Positions 1 to 4,871 of a stretch of 8,650 bases of DNA are shown piece by piece. Under the pieces are notes generated by a model. The model was not told where the DNA came from. It ran no database searches and worked only from the letters and a program-made list of their open reading frames with translations. The stretch's first letter is position 1. Every line of letters begins with the position of its first letter. Origin of the DNA: Frankiales bacterium (GTDB lineage Bacteria; Actinomycetota; Actinomycetes; Mycobacteriales; Jatrophihabitantaceae); assembly GCA_025963265.1 (NCBI GenBank), contig JAOPUY010000271.1, positions 1 to 8,650 on the forward strand, read 5' to 3'. A program made the translations under genes and the position numbers.

Positions 1-390
1 AGCGGGGCTTCGACGGTGGCTGGCAGCTACAACCTCGTCACCCCGAAGCGATTGCTTGACACCCGGACCGGGCTGGGCGCGAAGAAGGGCGCCGTGGTCA
101 CGGGCGTCACGGTGTCCCTCCCGGTGACTGGCCTGGCCGGGGTTCCGGCCACGGGCGTCCGCGCCGTCGTGCTCACCGTGACCGAGACCGAGCCGACGGT
201 CGCCGGCTCAGTCACCGTGTGGGCTGACCGCACCGCGCTGCCGCCGACGTCGAACTTGAACTTCGCCCACGGGGCGACGGTGCCGAACCTGGTCATCGCT
301 CAAGTCGGCGCCGACGGCAAAGTCTCCATCCGCATGAGTGGCAACGGCTCCGTCGAGCTACTCGCCGATGTGAGCGGCTACATCCGCTAG
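1..390 (+). CDS. C-terminal part of a surface/secreted protein with an LDTR-type beta domain (5' end outside window)
   Basis: The reading frame is open from the first base, so the gene begins outside the window; the GTG at 16 is an internal valine, not a credible start. About 129 residues are visible. They match the ~120-residue beta-rich module common at the C-termini of actinobacterial extracytoplasmic proteins such as amidases, peptidases and FG-GAP proteins. Visible landmarks are VTPKRLLDTRTGLGA near the start, AVVLTVTETEP in the middle, SNLNFAHGATVPNLV, and a closing VELLADVSGYIR just before the TAG stop. I know this module as an accessory cell-surface or adhesion-like domain without catalytic residues, so the enzymatic part, if any, lies upstream. 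No membrane anchor or sorting signal follows the domain, which suggests secretion or non-covalent wall association. The module is recognised with good confidence; the whole protein cannot be named. Confidence 0.82.
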   Translation, partial: SGASTVAGSYNLVTPKRLLDTRTGLGAKKGAVVTGVTVSLPVTGLAGVPATGVRAVVLTVTETEPTVAGSVTVWADRTALPPTSNLNFAHGATVPNLVIAQVGADGKVSIRMSGNGSVELLADVSGYIR

Positions 391-402
391 GCAGCGGACA
401 CG

Positions 403-464
403 CGGCACCGTCACCTCGTCGTCGTCCTCGGAGAATCCGGGGGGTCTACGGGGTGACGGTGCCG
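403..464. terminator. Long inverted repeat with nested hairpin between convergent genes
   Basis: Positions 403-415 (CGGCACCGTCACC) and 452-464 (GGTGACGGTGCCG) are perfect 13-bp reverse complements. Inside the 36-nt loop a second hairpin forms from 426-432 (CCTCGGA), loop GAA, and 436-442 (TCCGGGG), with one G-U pair. The element fills the gap between the + strand stop at 390 and the - strand stop at 469. That is the expected place for a bidirectional terminator. There is no T-tract, as is usual in high-GC actinobacteria. The function is inferred; the base pairing is seen directly. Confidence 0.6.
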
Positions 465-468
465 TCGC

Positions 469-1104
469 TCAATAGCCAGCGAAACCGACGTCGCTGTACA
501 TGCTCGAGCGGTTGTCGGCGTTGTCGAAGGCTCGGTAGCTCACGTAGCCGCGCAGAAACGGCCCGGCCGCGCCGCAGGCCTCGTACAGCTGGTCGTCGGC
601 CCCGCTCCACGGATGCAGCAACAGGGCGAGGACGGTGGACCACGGGTCGGCGGTCGCCTCGCCTTTCACCACGGCCGCCGCGTCCTTCACCTTGGGGAAG
701 CGGATCGTCTCGGGCTCGGCGTCGCGATAGCGCACTCGGTAGATGCGGACCGACCAGACCTGCGTCGCCACCAAGGAGTGCACGACTTCGTCCCGGAGGG
801 ACGGTCCCAGCCGCAACAGGCGCTCGAGGCTCGAGGACGGATTGCGGTCGATGTAGTCCAAGACGAGGTCCGTGGCGGCATCGCCCGTGGGTCCGGTGTC
901 GGATTCGATGTCGCCCTCGGTCGCGGTGCTAACCAGCCGACCGGCGAGGTAGAGGTCGGCGATGACGGCCGCCCGCAGGCACGGGCCGAATTGGACGAGG
1001 CGCGGCAGCAGCCCCGACCGGGGCAGATGGTGGCGCACGTAGGCCCGGGCCAGGGCGCCGAAATCATAGGAGGGCACGTCAGCCGACCCCGGCGCCTCAG
1101 TCAC
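469..1104 (-). CDS. Uncharacterised protein, possibly a divergent GPP34 (GOLPH3-like) family member
   Basis: This 211-residue protein has a GTG start and a TGA stop. I do not recognise it with certainty. It has no signal peptide or clear transmembrane segment and looks mostly helical. The order of its segments resembles actinobacterial GPP34/GOLPH3-like proteins: a helix ending in ADLYLAGRL (about residues 49-57), then a GPTGDAATDLVLDYI stretch (about 71-85), an amphipathic ERLLRLGPSLRDEVVHSLVA stretch, a basic beta hairpin with RYRDAEPETIRFPKVKD, and a helix with STVLALLLHPW. In that family the fold binds phosphoinositide head groups in eukaryotes; the bacterial role is unknown. The last ~45 residues, rich in Gly, Ser and Tyr, do not fit the family. 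The start is uncertain because no strong ribosome binding site precedes it. It looks monocistronic, and the gap of 122 bp to the next gene on the same strand is large enough for its own promoter. Confidence 0.7.
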   Translation of the reverse strand: MTEAPGSADVPSYDFGALARAYVRHHLPRSGLLPRLVQFGPCLRAAVIADLYLAGRLVSTATEGDIESDTGPTGDAATDLVLDYIDRNPSSSLERLLRLGPSLRDEVVHSLVATQVWSVRIYRVRYRDAEPETIRFPKVKDAAAVVKGEATADPWSTVLALLLHPWSGADDQLYEACGAAGPFLRGYVSYRAFDNADNRSSMYSDVGFAGY

Positions 1105-1190
1105 CGGCTCACGGTAGCGCTGGGTTAGGCGCGGAGTTGACCGGCGCGACGCAGGTCATAGGTCGGTCGAGGCGGTCAGCTCGCGACGAC

Positions 1191-1205
1191 CCGAGTTCGG
1201 CTCGG
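1191..1205. terminator. Small hairpin downstream of the SnoaL-like gene
   Basis: CCGAG (1191-1195) pairs with CTCGG (1201-1205) across a TTCGG loop, 21 nt beyond the minus-strand stop at 1227. The stem is only 5 bp, although all but one pair are G-C, and there is no T-tract. It is a weak terminator candidate for the minus-strand SnoaL-like gene and could be chance in such GC-rich DNA. Confidence 0.25.
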
Positions 1206-1226
1206 ATCGGGAGCAGCCGTCGGTGC

Positions 1227-1591
1227 TCAGTACTTCGGCTCGTTGTTCTTGATGACGAACAGCGTGCGGATCTTGCCGTCTCGGAGGCGGAAGTAGTTGG
1301 TCATGATCAGCGGGTCCGGCAGGTTGGTCTTGTCGTAGTCGCCGTCGTACTTGCAGCGCACGGCGTAAAGCCGTCGTTGTTCGCGACCTCAACCGGTTCG
1401 AGGGTGACGTGGTCGCCGACCATCTCCTTGGTGATCCAGGCACGGATGCGCTCGGTTCCCCAGAACTCGCGGGACGCGTCGTTGACGAGCGCGTCCGCGG
1501 TGAAGGTGTCCATGATGGCGTCGATGTCGAAGCGGTTGACGGCGGCGACGTGGGCTTCGATGGCCGGTTCGAGTGAGAGCTTGGTGGTCAT
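1227..1591 (-). pseudogene. SnoaL-like / NTF2-fold protein, broken by a one-base frameshift
   Basis: The N-terminal part starts at the ATG at 1591 behind a strong AGGAGG (1601-1606) and reads MTTKLSLEPAIEAHVAAVNR, then DAIMDTFTADALVNDASREF. This is the classic opening of the SnoaL-like NTF2 fold, used by small cyclases, isomerases, hydrolases and binding proteins. After about residue 76 (NNDGFT) the frame loses similarity. A second frame, entered near 1359-1366, continues with VRCKYDGDYDK, LPDPLIMTNYFRLRDGKIRT and VIKNNEPKY, ending at TGA 1227-1229. The joined length is 365 bases, one short of 122 codons, so a single base is missing. Both halves keep strong G/C third positions, so the lesion is recent or is a sequencing error. 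If intact, the protein would be about 121 residues, a normal length for the family. No substrate can be assigned. Confidence 0.85.
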
Positions 1592-1611
1592 TGCCTGACT
1601 CCTCCTATTCA

Positions 1612-1631
1612 GTCGTGTTGACAACATCGAC
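1612..1631. promoter_or_regulatory. Imperfect palindrome upstream of the SnoaL-like gene
   Basis: TGTTG-A-CAACA (1616-1626) is a palindrome around a central A. It extends on both sides to GTCG (1612-1615) and CGAC (1628-1631) if the T at 1627 is bulged. It lies just upstream of the AGGAGG of the minus-strand SnoaL-like gene. On the same strand a TTGACT (complement of 1655-1660) is a possible -35 box. The arrangement is that of an operator downstream of a promoter. No regulator is adjacent, so the function is inference. Confidence 0.35.
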
Positions 1632-1662
1632 TGTCAGGCTTCCCCTAACCGGAGAGTCAAGA

Positions 1663-1683
1663 CGGGCGCTTGAACAGCGCCTG
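1663..1683 (-). terminator. Hairpin just after the PPOX gene stop
   Basis: CGGGCGCT (1663-1670) pairs with AGCGCCTG (1676-1683) over a TGAAC loop. This gives 8 bp with one G-U pair. On the minus strand it begins 6 nt after the TAA stop (1690-1692) of the PPOX gene, and the transcript then reads GTCTT. Its position and stem strength fit an intrinsic-type terminator, which would separate the PPOX gene from the SnoaL-like gene. Confidence 0.5.
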
Positions 1684-1689
1684 GCCGGC

Positions 1690-2085
1690 TTAGCCGAGCG
1701 CGACCACGCGGGTGGGTCGGAGCGTGACGGTGACGCGGTCTTCGAGCGGCCCTTGAAAGGATTCGAGCTCGGTCCCGTACGCGCCGAGCACCCTCACCAG
1801 AGTGACGAGGTCCGGGTCGGGCTCGATCGTGACGTCGCCTCTGACCTCCAGGGTCCGGAACGGATTGTTCGGATCAATGACGAACACCGTTGCCTGCGGG
1901 CGCGCCCTGAGGTTCTTGAGCTTCTGGCGCGTCTCGGTCAGCGAAGTCACCACGTCGCCGCCGTCGAGGACCACCCAGATCGCGGTCAGTTGGGGATGGC
2001 CGCCCGATCCGACGGTGGCAATCGTCACCGGGATTGGCGCCTCGAGCAGGTCGCGGTGCGACTCGGGAAGGGAGTTCTCGCTCAC
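1690..2085 (-). CDS. PPOX-class F420-dependent-type oxidoreductase
   Basis: This 131-residue split-barrel protein belongs to the pyridoxamine-5'-phosphate-oxidase-like superfamily. It resembles the small actinobacterial group that binds coenzyme F420 (Rv1155-like). The pattern PIPVTIATVGSGGHPQLTAIWVV (about residues 17-39), then the strand VVTSLTETRQKLKNLRARPQ (45-64), then VFVIDPNNPFRTLEVRGDV (67-85) follows the family order closely. The conserved K-x2-NLR-x2-P and DP-x-NP-x-R-x-LEVRG motifs that shape the cofactor pocket are all visible, and the length is normal. Members are thought to reduce small unsaturated substrates in the cytosol with F420H2; the substrate is unknown here, and some relatives use FMN or bind heme or biliverdin. 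The GTG start is the earliest possible, because an in-frame TAG lies four codons upstream; the Shine-Dalgarno is weak. It lies 80 bp downstream of the NmrA-like gene with a hairpin between, so co-transcription is uncertain. A decayed copy of its middle lies at 6629-6692. Confidence 0.9.
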   Translation of the reverse strand: MSENSLPESHRDLLEAPIPVTIATVGSGGHPQLTAIWVVLDGGDVVTSLTETRQKLKNLRARPQATVFVIDPNNPFRTLEVRGDVTIEPDPDLVTLVRVLGAYGTELESFQGPLEDRVTVTLRPTRVVALG

Positions 2086-2118
2086 CGGCCGATGCTAAGC
2101 CCCCGGCTGCCTGAGCCA

Positions 2119-2133
2119 TCGGGGTGGCCCCGA
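2119..2133 (-). terminator. Hairpin between the NmrA-like and PPOX genes
   Basis: TCGGGG (2119-2124) pairs perfectly with CCCCGA (2128-2133) over a three-base TGG loop. It lies 32 nt after the minus-strand stop at 2166. The tight, GC-rich stem could terminate or attenuate transcription from the NmrA-like gene before the PPOX gene. No T-tract follows. Confidence 0.4.
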
Positions 2134-2165
2134 CGTTCCGCGACCACGCCCGACCGCAAGCCGCC

Positions 2166-2897
2166 TCAGCCCTGCATTTCGAGCCAGGTCTCCCAGTCCG
2201 GACCGCGCCGGAGGGCCTCCGGACCCGGCAGCATCGACCCGTTCATCATGCTGCTCGGCGCCGCCACGGCCTCGACCCTGACATCGGACCCGGATCGCGC
2301 GACGAGTCGGCGGACCTGGTCGACGAGCCGTTCCGGCCGAGGGCCGGCCAGCTGCGTGTCGCCCTGGACGGCGCCGGTCGCGAGGTCGAGCAGCAATCGG
2401 ACGATCTCGGTCGTGGCCACCGGCTGAAGCGGCACGTCGATGATGTGGGCGACGCCGTCCTCGGTCCCCCAACCGAGCATCTGGCCCGCGAACTCGTGGA
2501 ACTGCGTGGCCCGCAGCACCACGACGCCTGGTGCGGCTGCTCGGGCGGCGCGCTCCTGGGCGAGCTTGGCGACGTAGTAGCCGTAGTCCGGGCTGCGGTC
2601 GACGCCCACGATCGACAGCACGACCGTCCGGCCAACCCCGGCGGCCGTGGCGGCACGCCCAAGGTTGCTGGCGACGGTGGTGAAAAAGCTGGTGGCCTCG
2701 GTTTCATCCAGGGTCGGGCTCTGGGTGACGTCGACGACCGCGCCGACACCGGTAAGCGCGTCCTCGAGGTGGTCCGGCTGGAGCAGATCGAAGCCCGTCT
2801 GGCGAGCGATCTCGACGACGTCATGACCCTCCTTGCGGGCCAGAGCGGTGAGCTGGGAGCCGATCAGGCCGGTCGATCCGGCGACGGCGATCTTCAT
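2166..2897 (-). CDS. NmrA-like atypical SDR, NAD(P)-binding protein, divergent partner of the Rrf2 regulator
   Basis: This 243-residue Rossmann-fold protein starts at the ATG at 2897, directly behind a strong GAGGAGG. The frame runs further upstream but only through the divergent regulator, so the longer form is rejected. The nucleotide-binding loop GSTGLIG is at residues 7-13, VVDVTQSP at about 54-61, and YYVAK (107-111) occupies the place of the SDR Tyr-x3-Lys pair. The C-terminal half, with LRATQFHEFAGQM and DVPLQPVATTEIVRLL, is typical of NmrA/HSCARG-like atypical SDRs. Such proteins either reduce quinone-like substrates or sense the NAD(P)H/NAD(P) ratio, without a DNA-binding domain of their own. 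As I recall, Streptomyces RsrR represses a divergent gene for an NmrA-like NAD(P)-binding protein, and this gene has exactly that position. It is probably the main target of the neighbouring Fe-S switch and part of a cellular redox response. The actual reaction is unknown. Confidence 0.88.
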   Translation of the reverse strand: MKIAVAGSTGLIGSQLTALARKEGHDVVEIARQTGFDLLQPDHLEDALTGVGAVVDVTQSPTLDETEATSFFTTVASNLGRAATAAGVGRTVVLSIVGVDRSPDYGYYVAKLAQERAARAAAPGVVVLRATQFHEFAGQMLGWGTEDGVAHIIDVPLQPVATTEIVRLLLDLATGAVQGDTQLAGPRPERLVDQVRRLVARSGSDVRVEAVAAPSSMMNGSMLPGPEALRRGPDWETWLEMQG

Positions 2898-2917
2898 GGT
2901 GTCCTCCTCGGGTGCGC

Positions 2918-2942
2918 AACTCGGATAGTTGGTATCCGCGAT
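2918..2942. promoter_or_regulatory. Operator 1: 11-3-11 inverted repeat, candidate Rrf2/RsrR site
   Basis: The left arm is AACTCGGATAG (2918-2928), the spacer TTG, and the right arm GTATCCGCGAT (2932-2942). Eight of eleven arm positions pair, including the core CGGATA/TATCCG. It starts 20 bp upstream of the NmrA-like gene's start codon on the other strand. The 11-3-11 layout is the one I recall for full RsrR sites in Streptomyces. A second copy of the whole element follows at 2952. Confidence 0.7.
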
Positions 2943-2951
2943 CAAAGCACA

Positions 2952-2976
2952 AACGCGGACACTTGTCATCCGCGCT
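2952..2976. promoter_or_regulatory. Operator 2: second copy of the same 11-3-11 element
   Basis: The left arm is AACGCGGACAC (2952-2962), the spacer TTG, and the right arm TCATCCGCGCT (2966-2976). It agrees with operator 1 at 19 of 25 positions, in the same orientation and with the identical TTG spacer. Its own arms pair at only 7 of 11 positions, so it may be the weaker site. Centre-to-centre spacing is 34 bp, a little over three helical turns. It ends 17 bp before the Rrf2 start codon, where bound protein would block the regulator's own promoter. Confidence 0.68.
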
Positions 2977-2993
2977 CCCGTAGGATGGCCGGC

Positions 2994-3488
2994 ATGAAGC
3001 TGTCTGGCGGCGTGGAATGGGCAGTCCACTGCTGCGTCGTTCTCAGCCAGGCCAGCGACCCGGTCCCGGCGCAACGCCTCGCCGAGTTTCACGGCATTTC
3101 GCGGACGTACTTGGCCAAGCACTTGCAGCAGCTCTCCCGAGCGGGCCTGGTCCGCTCGGCGGAGGGTCGCGTCGGCGGCTACGCGCTGACGCGTCCGGCG
3201 AACGAGGTGACCGTCCTGGACATCGTGCTCGCGATCGAGGGCAGCGCACCGGCGTTCCGCTGTACCGAGATCCGGCAGAACGGCCCGCTGCCGGCGACCG
3301 GCGAGTCCTGTAGCCGGCCCTGCGGGGTGGCCCGAGTGATGCACACGGCCGAGCAGGCGTGGCGGAACTCCCTGGCGGCAGTCACCGTCGCCGACCTGGC
3401 CGCCACCGTCCAGGCGGACTCAGGACCAGAAACGTTCTCCTCGATGCGCAGCTGGCTCGCGGGCGAACCGCCCAGTCACAACACCTGA
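2994..3488 (+). CDS. rsrR: Rrf2-family [2Fe-2S] redox regulator, RsrR type
   Basis: This 164-residue winged-helix repressor begins MKLSGGVEWAVHCC. The start at 2994 is chosen over the ATG at 2985 because only it leaves the TAGGA ribosome site at a proper distance, and because Rrf2 proteins begin this way. The helix-turn-helix spans about residues 26-55 (AQRLAEFHGISRTYLAKHLQQL), followed by the wing GRVGGYALTRP (58-68). Glu8, His12, Cys90 and Cys110 fall exactly at the numbered positions that, as I recall, ligate the unusual [2Fe-2S] cluster of Streptomyces venezuelae RsrR. Trp9, described there as moving on cluster reduction, is also present; Cys106 is extra. RsrR binds DNA when its cluster is oxidised and releases it when reduced. 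The gene is divergent from an NmrA-like NAD(P)-binding protein, as in Streptomyces, with two operator copies between them, so autoregulation is likely. It converges on the DHFR-fold gene with six bases between stops. Confidence 0.92.
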   Translation: MKLSGGVEWAVHCCVVLSQASDPVPAQRLAEFHGISRTYLAKHLQQLSRAGLVRSAEGRVGGYALTRPANEVTVLDIVLAIEGSAPAFRCTEIRQNGPLPATGESCSRPCGVARVMHTAEQAWRNSLAAVTVADLAATVQADSGPETFSSMRSWLAGEPPSHNT

Positions 3489-3494
3489 CGCGAG

Positions 3495-4058
3495 TCACCG
3501 TCCCAGCGGGCGGTACCGGAGCAGCACGACGCCGTTTCCGAATCGGCGTTCATCGACGAGCTCGAAATCGGCGCGCGCGCCGGTCGGCAAGGCCGGCTTT
3601 CCCCCACCAAGGACAGTCGGCCAGACGTACAGCTGGCACTCGTCAACCAGCTCGACGTTGAACGCCTGGGCCGCGATGTTCGCACCGCCGATGGTGATAT
3701 CGCTGCTGGCCGCGGCCTTCAGGTCGCGCACCGCGGTGGGATCGAAGCGGCGTTCGATTCGGGTGTTGGCGGTCGACGCAGCGGTCAGCGTCGTGGAGTA
3801 GACGAGCTTGTCCGCGGCCTGCCAGGCGGTCGCGAAGTCGGCCATGAGCTCGGACTGCGCCGCTAGCGTGGCGTCGGTCTCCCACGGCGCCATGGTTTCG
3901 TATAAGCGCCGCCCGTAAAGGAACGTGCCGGCGGATTGGAGGAGGTCTGTGTGGGACCGGAACACCTCGGCGTCCACCGGGCCGAAGTCGAAAGCGCCAC
4001 GCTCGTCCTCGATATAGCCGTCCACACTCACATTGGTCACGTAGATCAGCTTGGTCAT
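3495..4058 (-). CDS. RibD C-terminal / DHFR-fold reductase family protein
   Basis: This 187-residue protein belongs to the dihydrofolate-reductase-like superfamily best known as the RibD C-terminal domain. The visible landmarks run in family order: MTKLIYVTNVSVDGYIEDE at the N-terminus, FLYGRRLYETM (46-56), IGGANIAAQAF (123-133, the NADPH-binding GG loop), VDECQLYVWPTVLGGGKPAL (138-157), and a final ELVDERRFGNGVVLLRYRP. The length is normal for stand-alone members. They use NADPH, and most have no known substrate; few are true folate or riboflavin enzymes. No deaminase domain is attached, so a riboflavin role is unlikely. The ATG at 4058 has a GAAGG ribosome site at good distance. It follows the CMD-like gene by 39 bp and ends the three-gene minus-strand operon. 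It may supply a reductive step for the same substrate class, or be a passenger; this is inference. Confidence 0.92.
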   Translation of the reverse strand: MTKLIYVTNVSVDGYIEDERGAFDFGPVDAEVFRSHTDLLQSAGTFLYGRRLYETMAPWETDATLAAQSELMADFATAWQAADKLVYSTTLTAASTANTRIERRFDPTAVRDLKAAASSDITIGGANIAAQAFNVELVDECQLYVWPTVLGGGKPALPTGARADFELVDERRFGNGVVLLRYRPLGR

Positions 4059-4097
4059 GCCACGACACCTTCACCATCGGCCGCGATCTGGGCCTTG

Positions 4098-4844
4098 TCA
4101 GCGGTTGAGCATCTTTTCGAACAGGCCGTCTTCGACGGCCTTGCTCATCAGGTCGCCTCTGCGCTGGCCGGCGTAGGCGGTGAACTGGGCGATGACCTCG
4201 TCCATCTCGGCGCGGGTGATCTGTCCAGAGTGCAACGCGGAGCCCACGTGCGACATGATGGGAATCGGCGTCTCAGCCACGACGACGCAGGCGACGGTGA
4301 TGAACCGTCGATCGCGCCAGCCGAGGCCGGGGCGCATCCACACGTGCCCGAAGACGAAGTTGAGGATTCCCGCCTGCTGGTAGGGGGTGTTGCGAGCTGG
4401 CGCGGGGACGAAGTTGACGTCCTCGAACTCCTTTTCGCCTCGCTGCAGCCGCGCCTCCCAGTCGCTAAGTCCGAGGCTGTCATTGTCCAGGTCTGGCCAG
4501 TCGGCCACCGGACGTCCCTGCTCCCGCTCGATGCGCGCCCACTGTTCGCGGATTGTGCCCTCCAGCCGCGAGCCCTTCGGCCAGCCGCAGTAGACGGCGA
4601 AGTGCAGCACGAATTCCAGCATCTCGGCCAAGCTGATGTCACCGCTGTTCAAGGCGGCGTAGACCTGCTCGTCCAACGCGGGCTGCTCGTTGTCGAAGGA
4701 TGCGACGACGAGTGTCACCCACCGGCGTTCGCGTCGGCCGAGACCTGGCCGCGACCACGCTTGGCGTTGTTGCGGGGTCGCCGTTGGCGGCGGCTCGAGG
4801 GTCATGACCTCGCGGTAGACCTCGTCTGCGCTTGCGGTTGTCAT
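4098..4844 (-). CDS. Carboxymuconolactone decarboxylase-like protein with two internal repeats
   Basis: This 248-residue, mostly helical protein belongs to the carboxymuconolactone decarboxylase (CMD)/AhpD-like superfamily. It contains two copies of the CMD unit. The first is at about residues 31-93 (SRPGLGRRERRWVTLVVASF ... HFAVYCGWPKGSRL). The second is at about 169-232 (MRPGLGWRDRRFITVACVVV ... FTAYAGQRRGDLM). Each has the R-x-GL-x-x-R-x-RR opening, a hydrophobic helix, a short Leu/His-Ser-Gly loop (NSGDIS and HSGQIT) and a C-terminal helix with A/VY. A ~75-residue linker joins them. There is no Cys-x-x-Cys pair, so it is not an AhpD-type peroxidase. The likely role is decarboxylation, lactone chemistry or isomerisation of a ring-cleavage product, but the substrate is unknown. 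The start at 4844 has a GAGAGG site. It lies 27 bp after the mycofactocin-type SDR stop, which implies co-transcription and perhaps consecutive steps in one pathway. Confidence 0.88.
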   Translation of the reverse strand: MTTASADEVYREVMTLEPPPTATPQQRQAWSRPGLGRRERRWVTLVVASFDNEQPALDEQVYAALNSGDISLAEMLEFVLHFAVYCGWPKGSRLEGTIREQWARIEREQGRPVADWPDLDNDSLGLSDWEARLQRGEKEFEDVNFVPAPARNTPYQQAGILNFVFGHVWMRPGLGWRDRRFITVACVVVAETPIPIMSHVGSALHSGQITRAEMDEVIAQFTAYAGQRRGDLMSKAVEDGLFEKMLNR

Positions 4845-4871
4845 CAGGTGGCGCCTCTCTGCTGGGCTCGG

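Noticed and set aside
453..1128. Plus-strand Arg- and Gly-rich frames over the GPP34-like gene
   Set aside because: Low-complexity Arg/Pro/Ser content and opposite-strand overlap indicate shadows. The minus frame has a balanced, protein-like composition.
1359..1366. Programmed ribosomal frameshift in the SnoaL-like gene
   Set aside because: There is no slippery sequence or following structure at the junction, and this family is normally one continuous frame.
2124..2984. Long plus-strand extension upstream of the Rrf2 gene in the same frame
   Set aside because: It lies antisense to the NmrA-like gene and through the operator region. The Rrf2 N-terminus and ribosome site fix the start at 2994.
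2898..3344. N-terminal extension of the NmrA-like frame across the Rrf2 gene
   Set aside because: The Rossmann fold begins at the ATG at 2897 behind GAGGAGG; the extension is antisense to a real gene and matches nothing.
4098..4844. AhpD-type alkyl hydroperoxide reductase partner
   Set aside because: The protein lacks the Cys-x-x-Cys pair needed for that activity.
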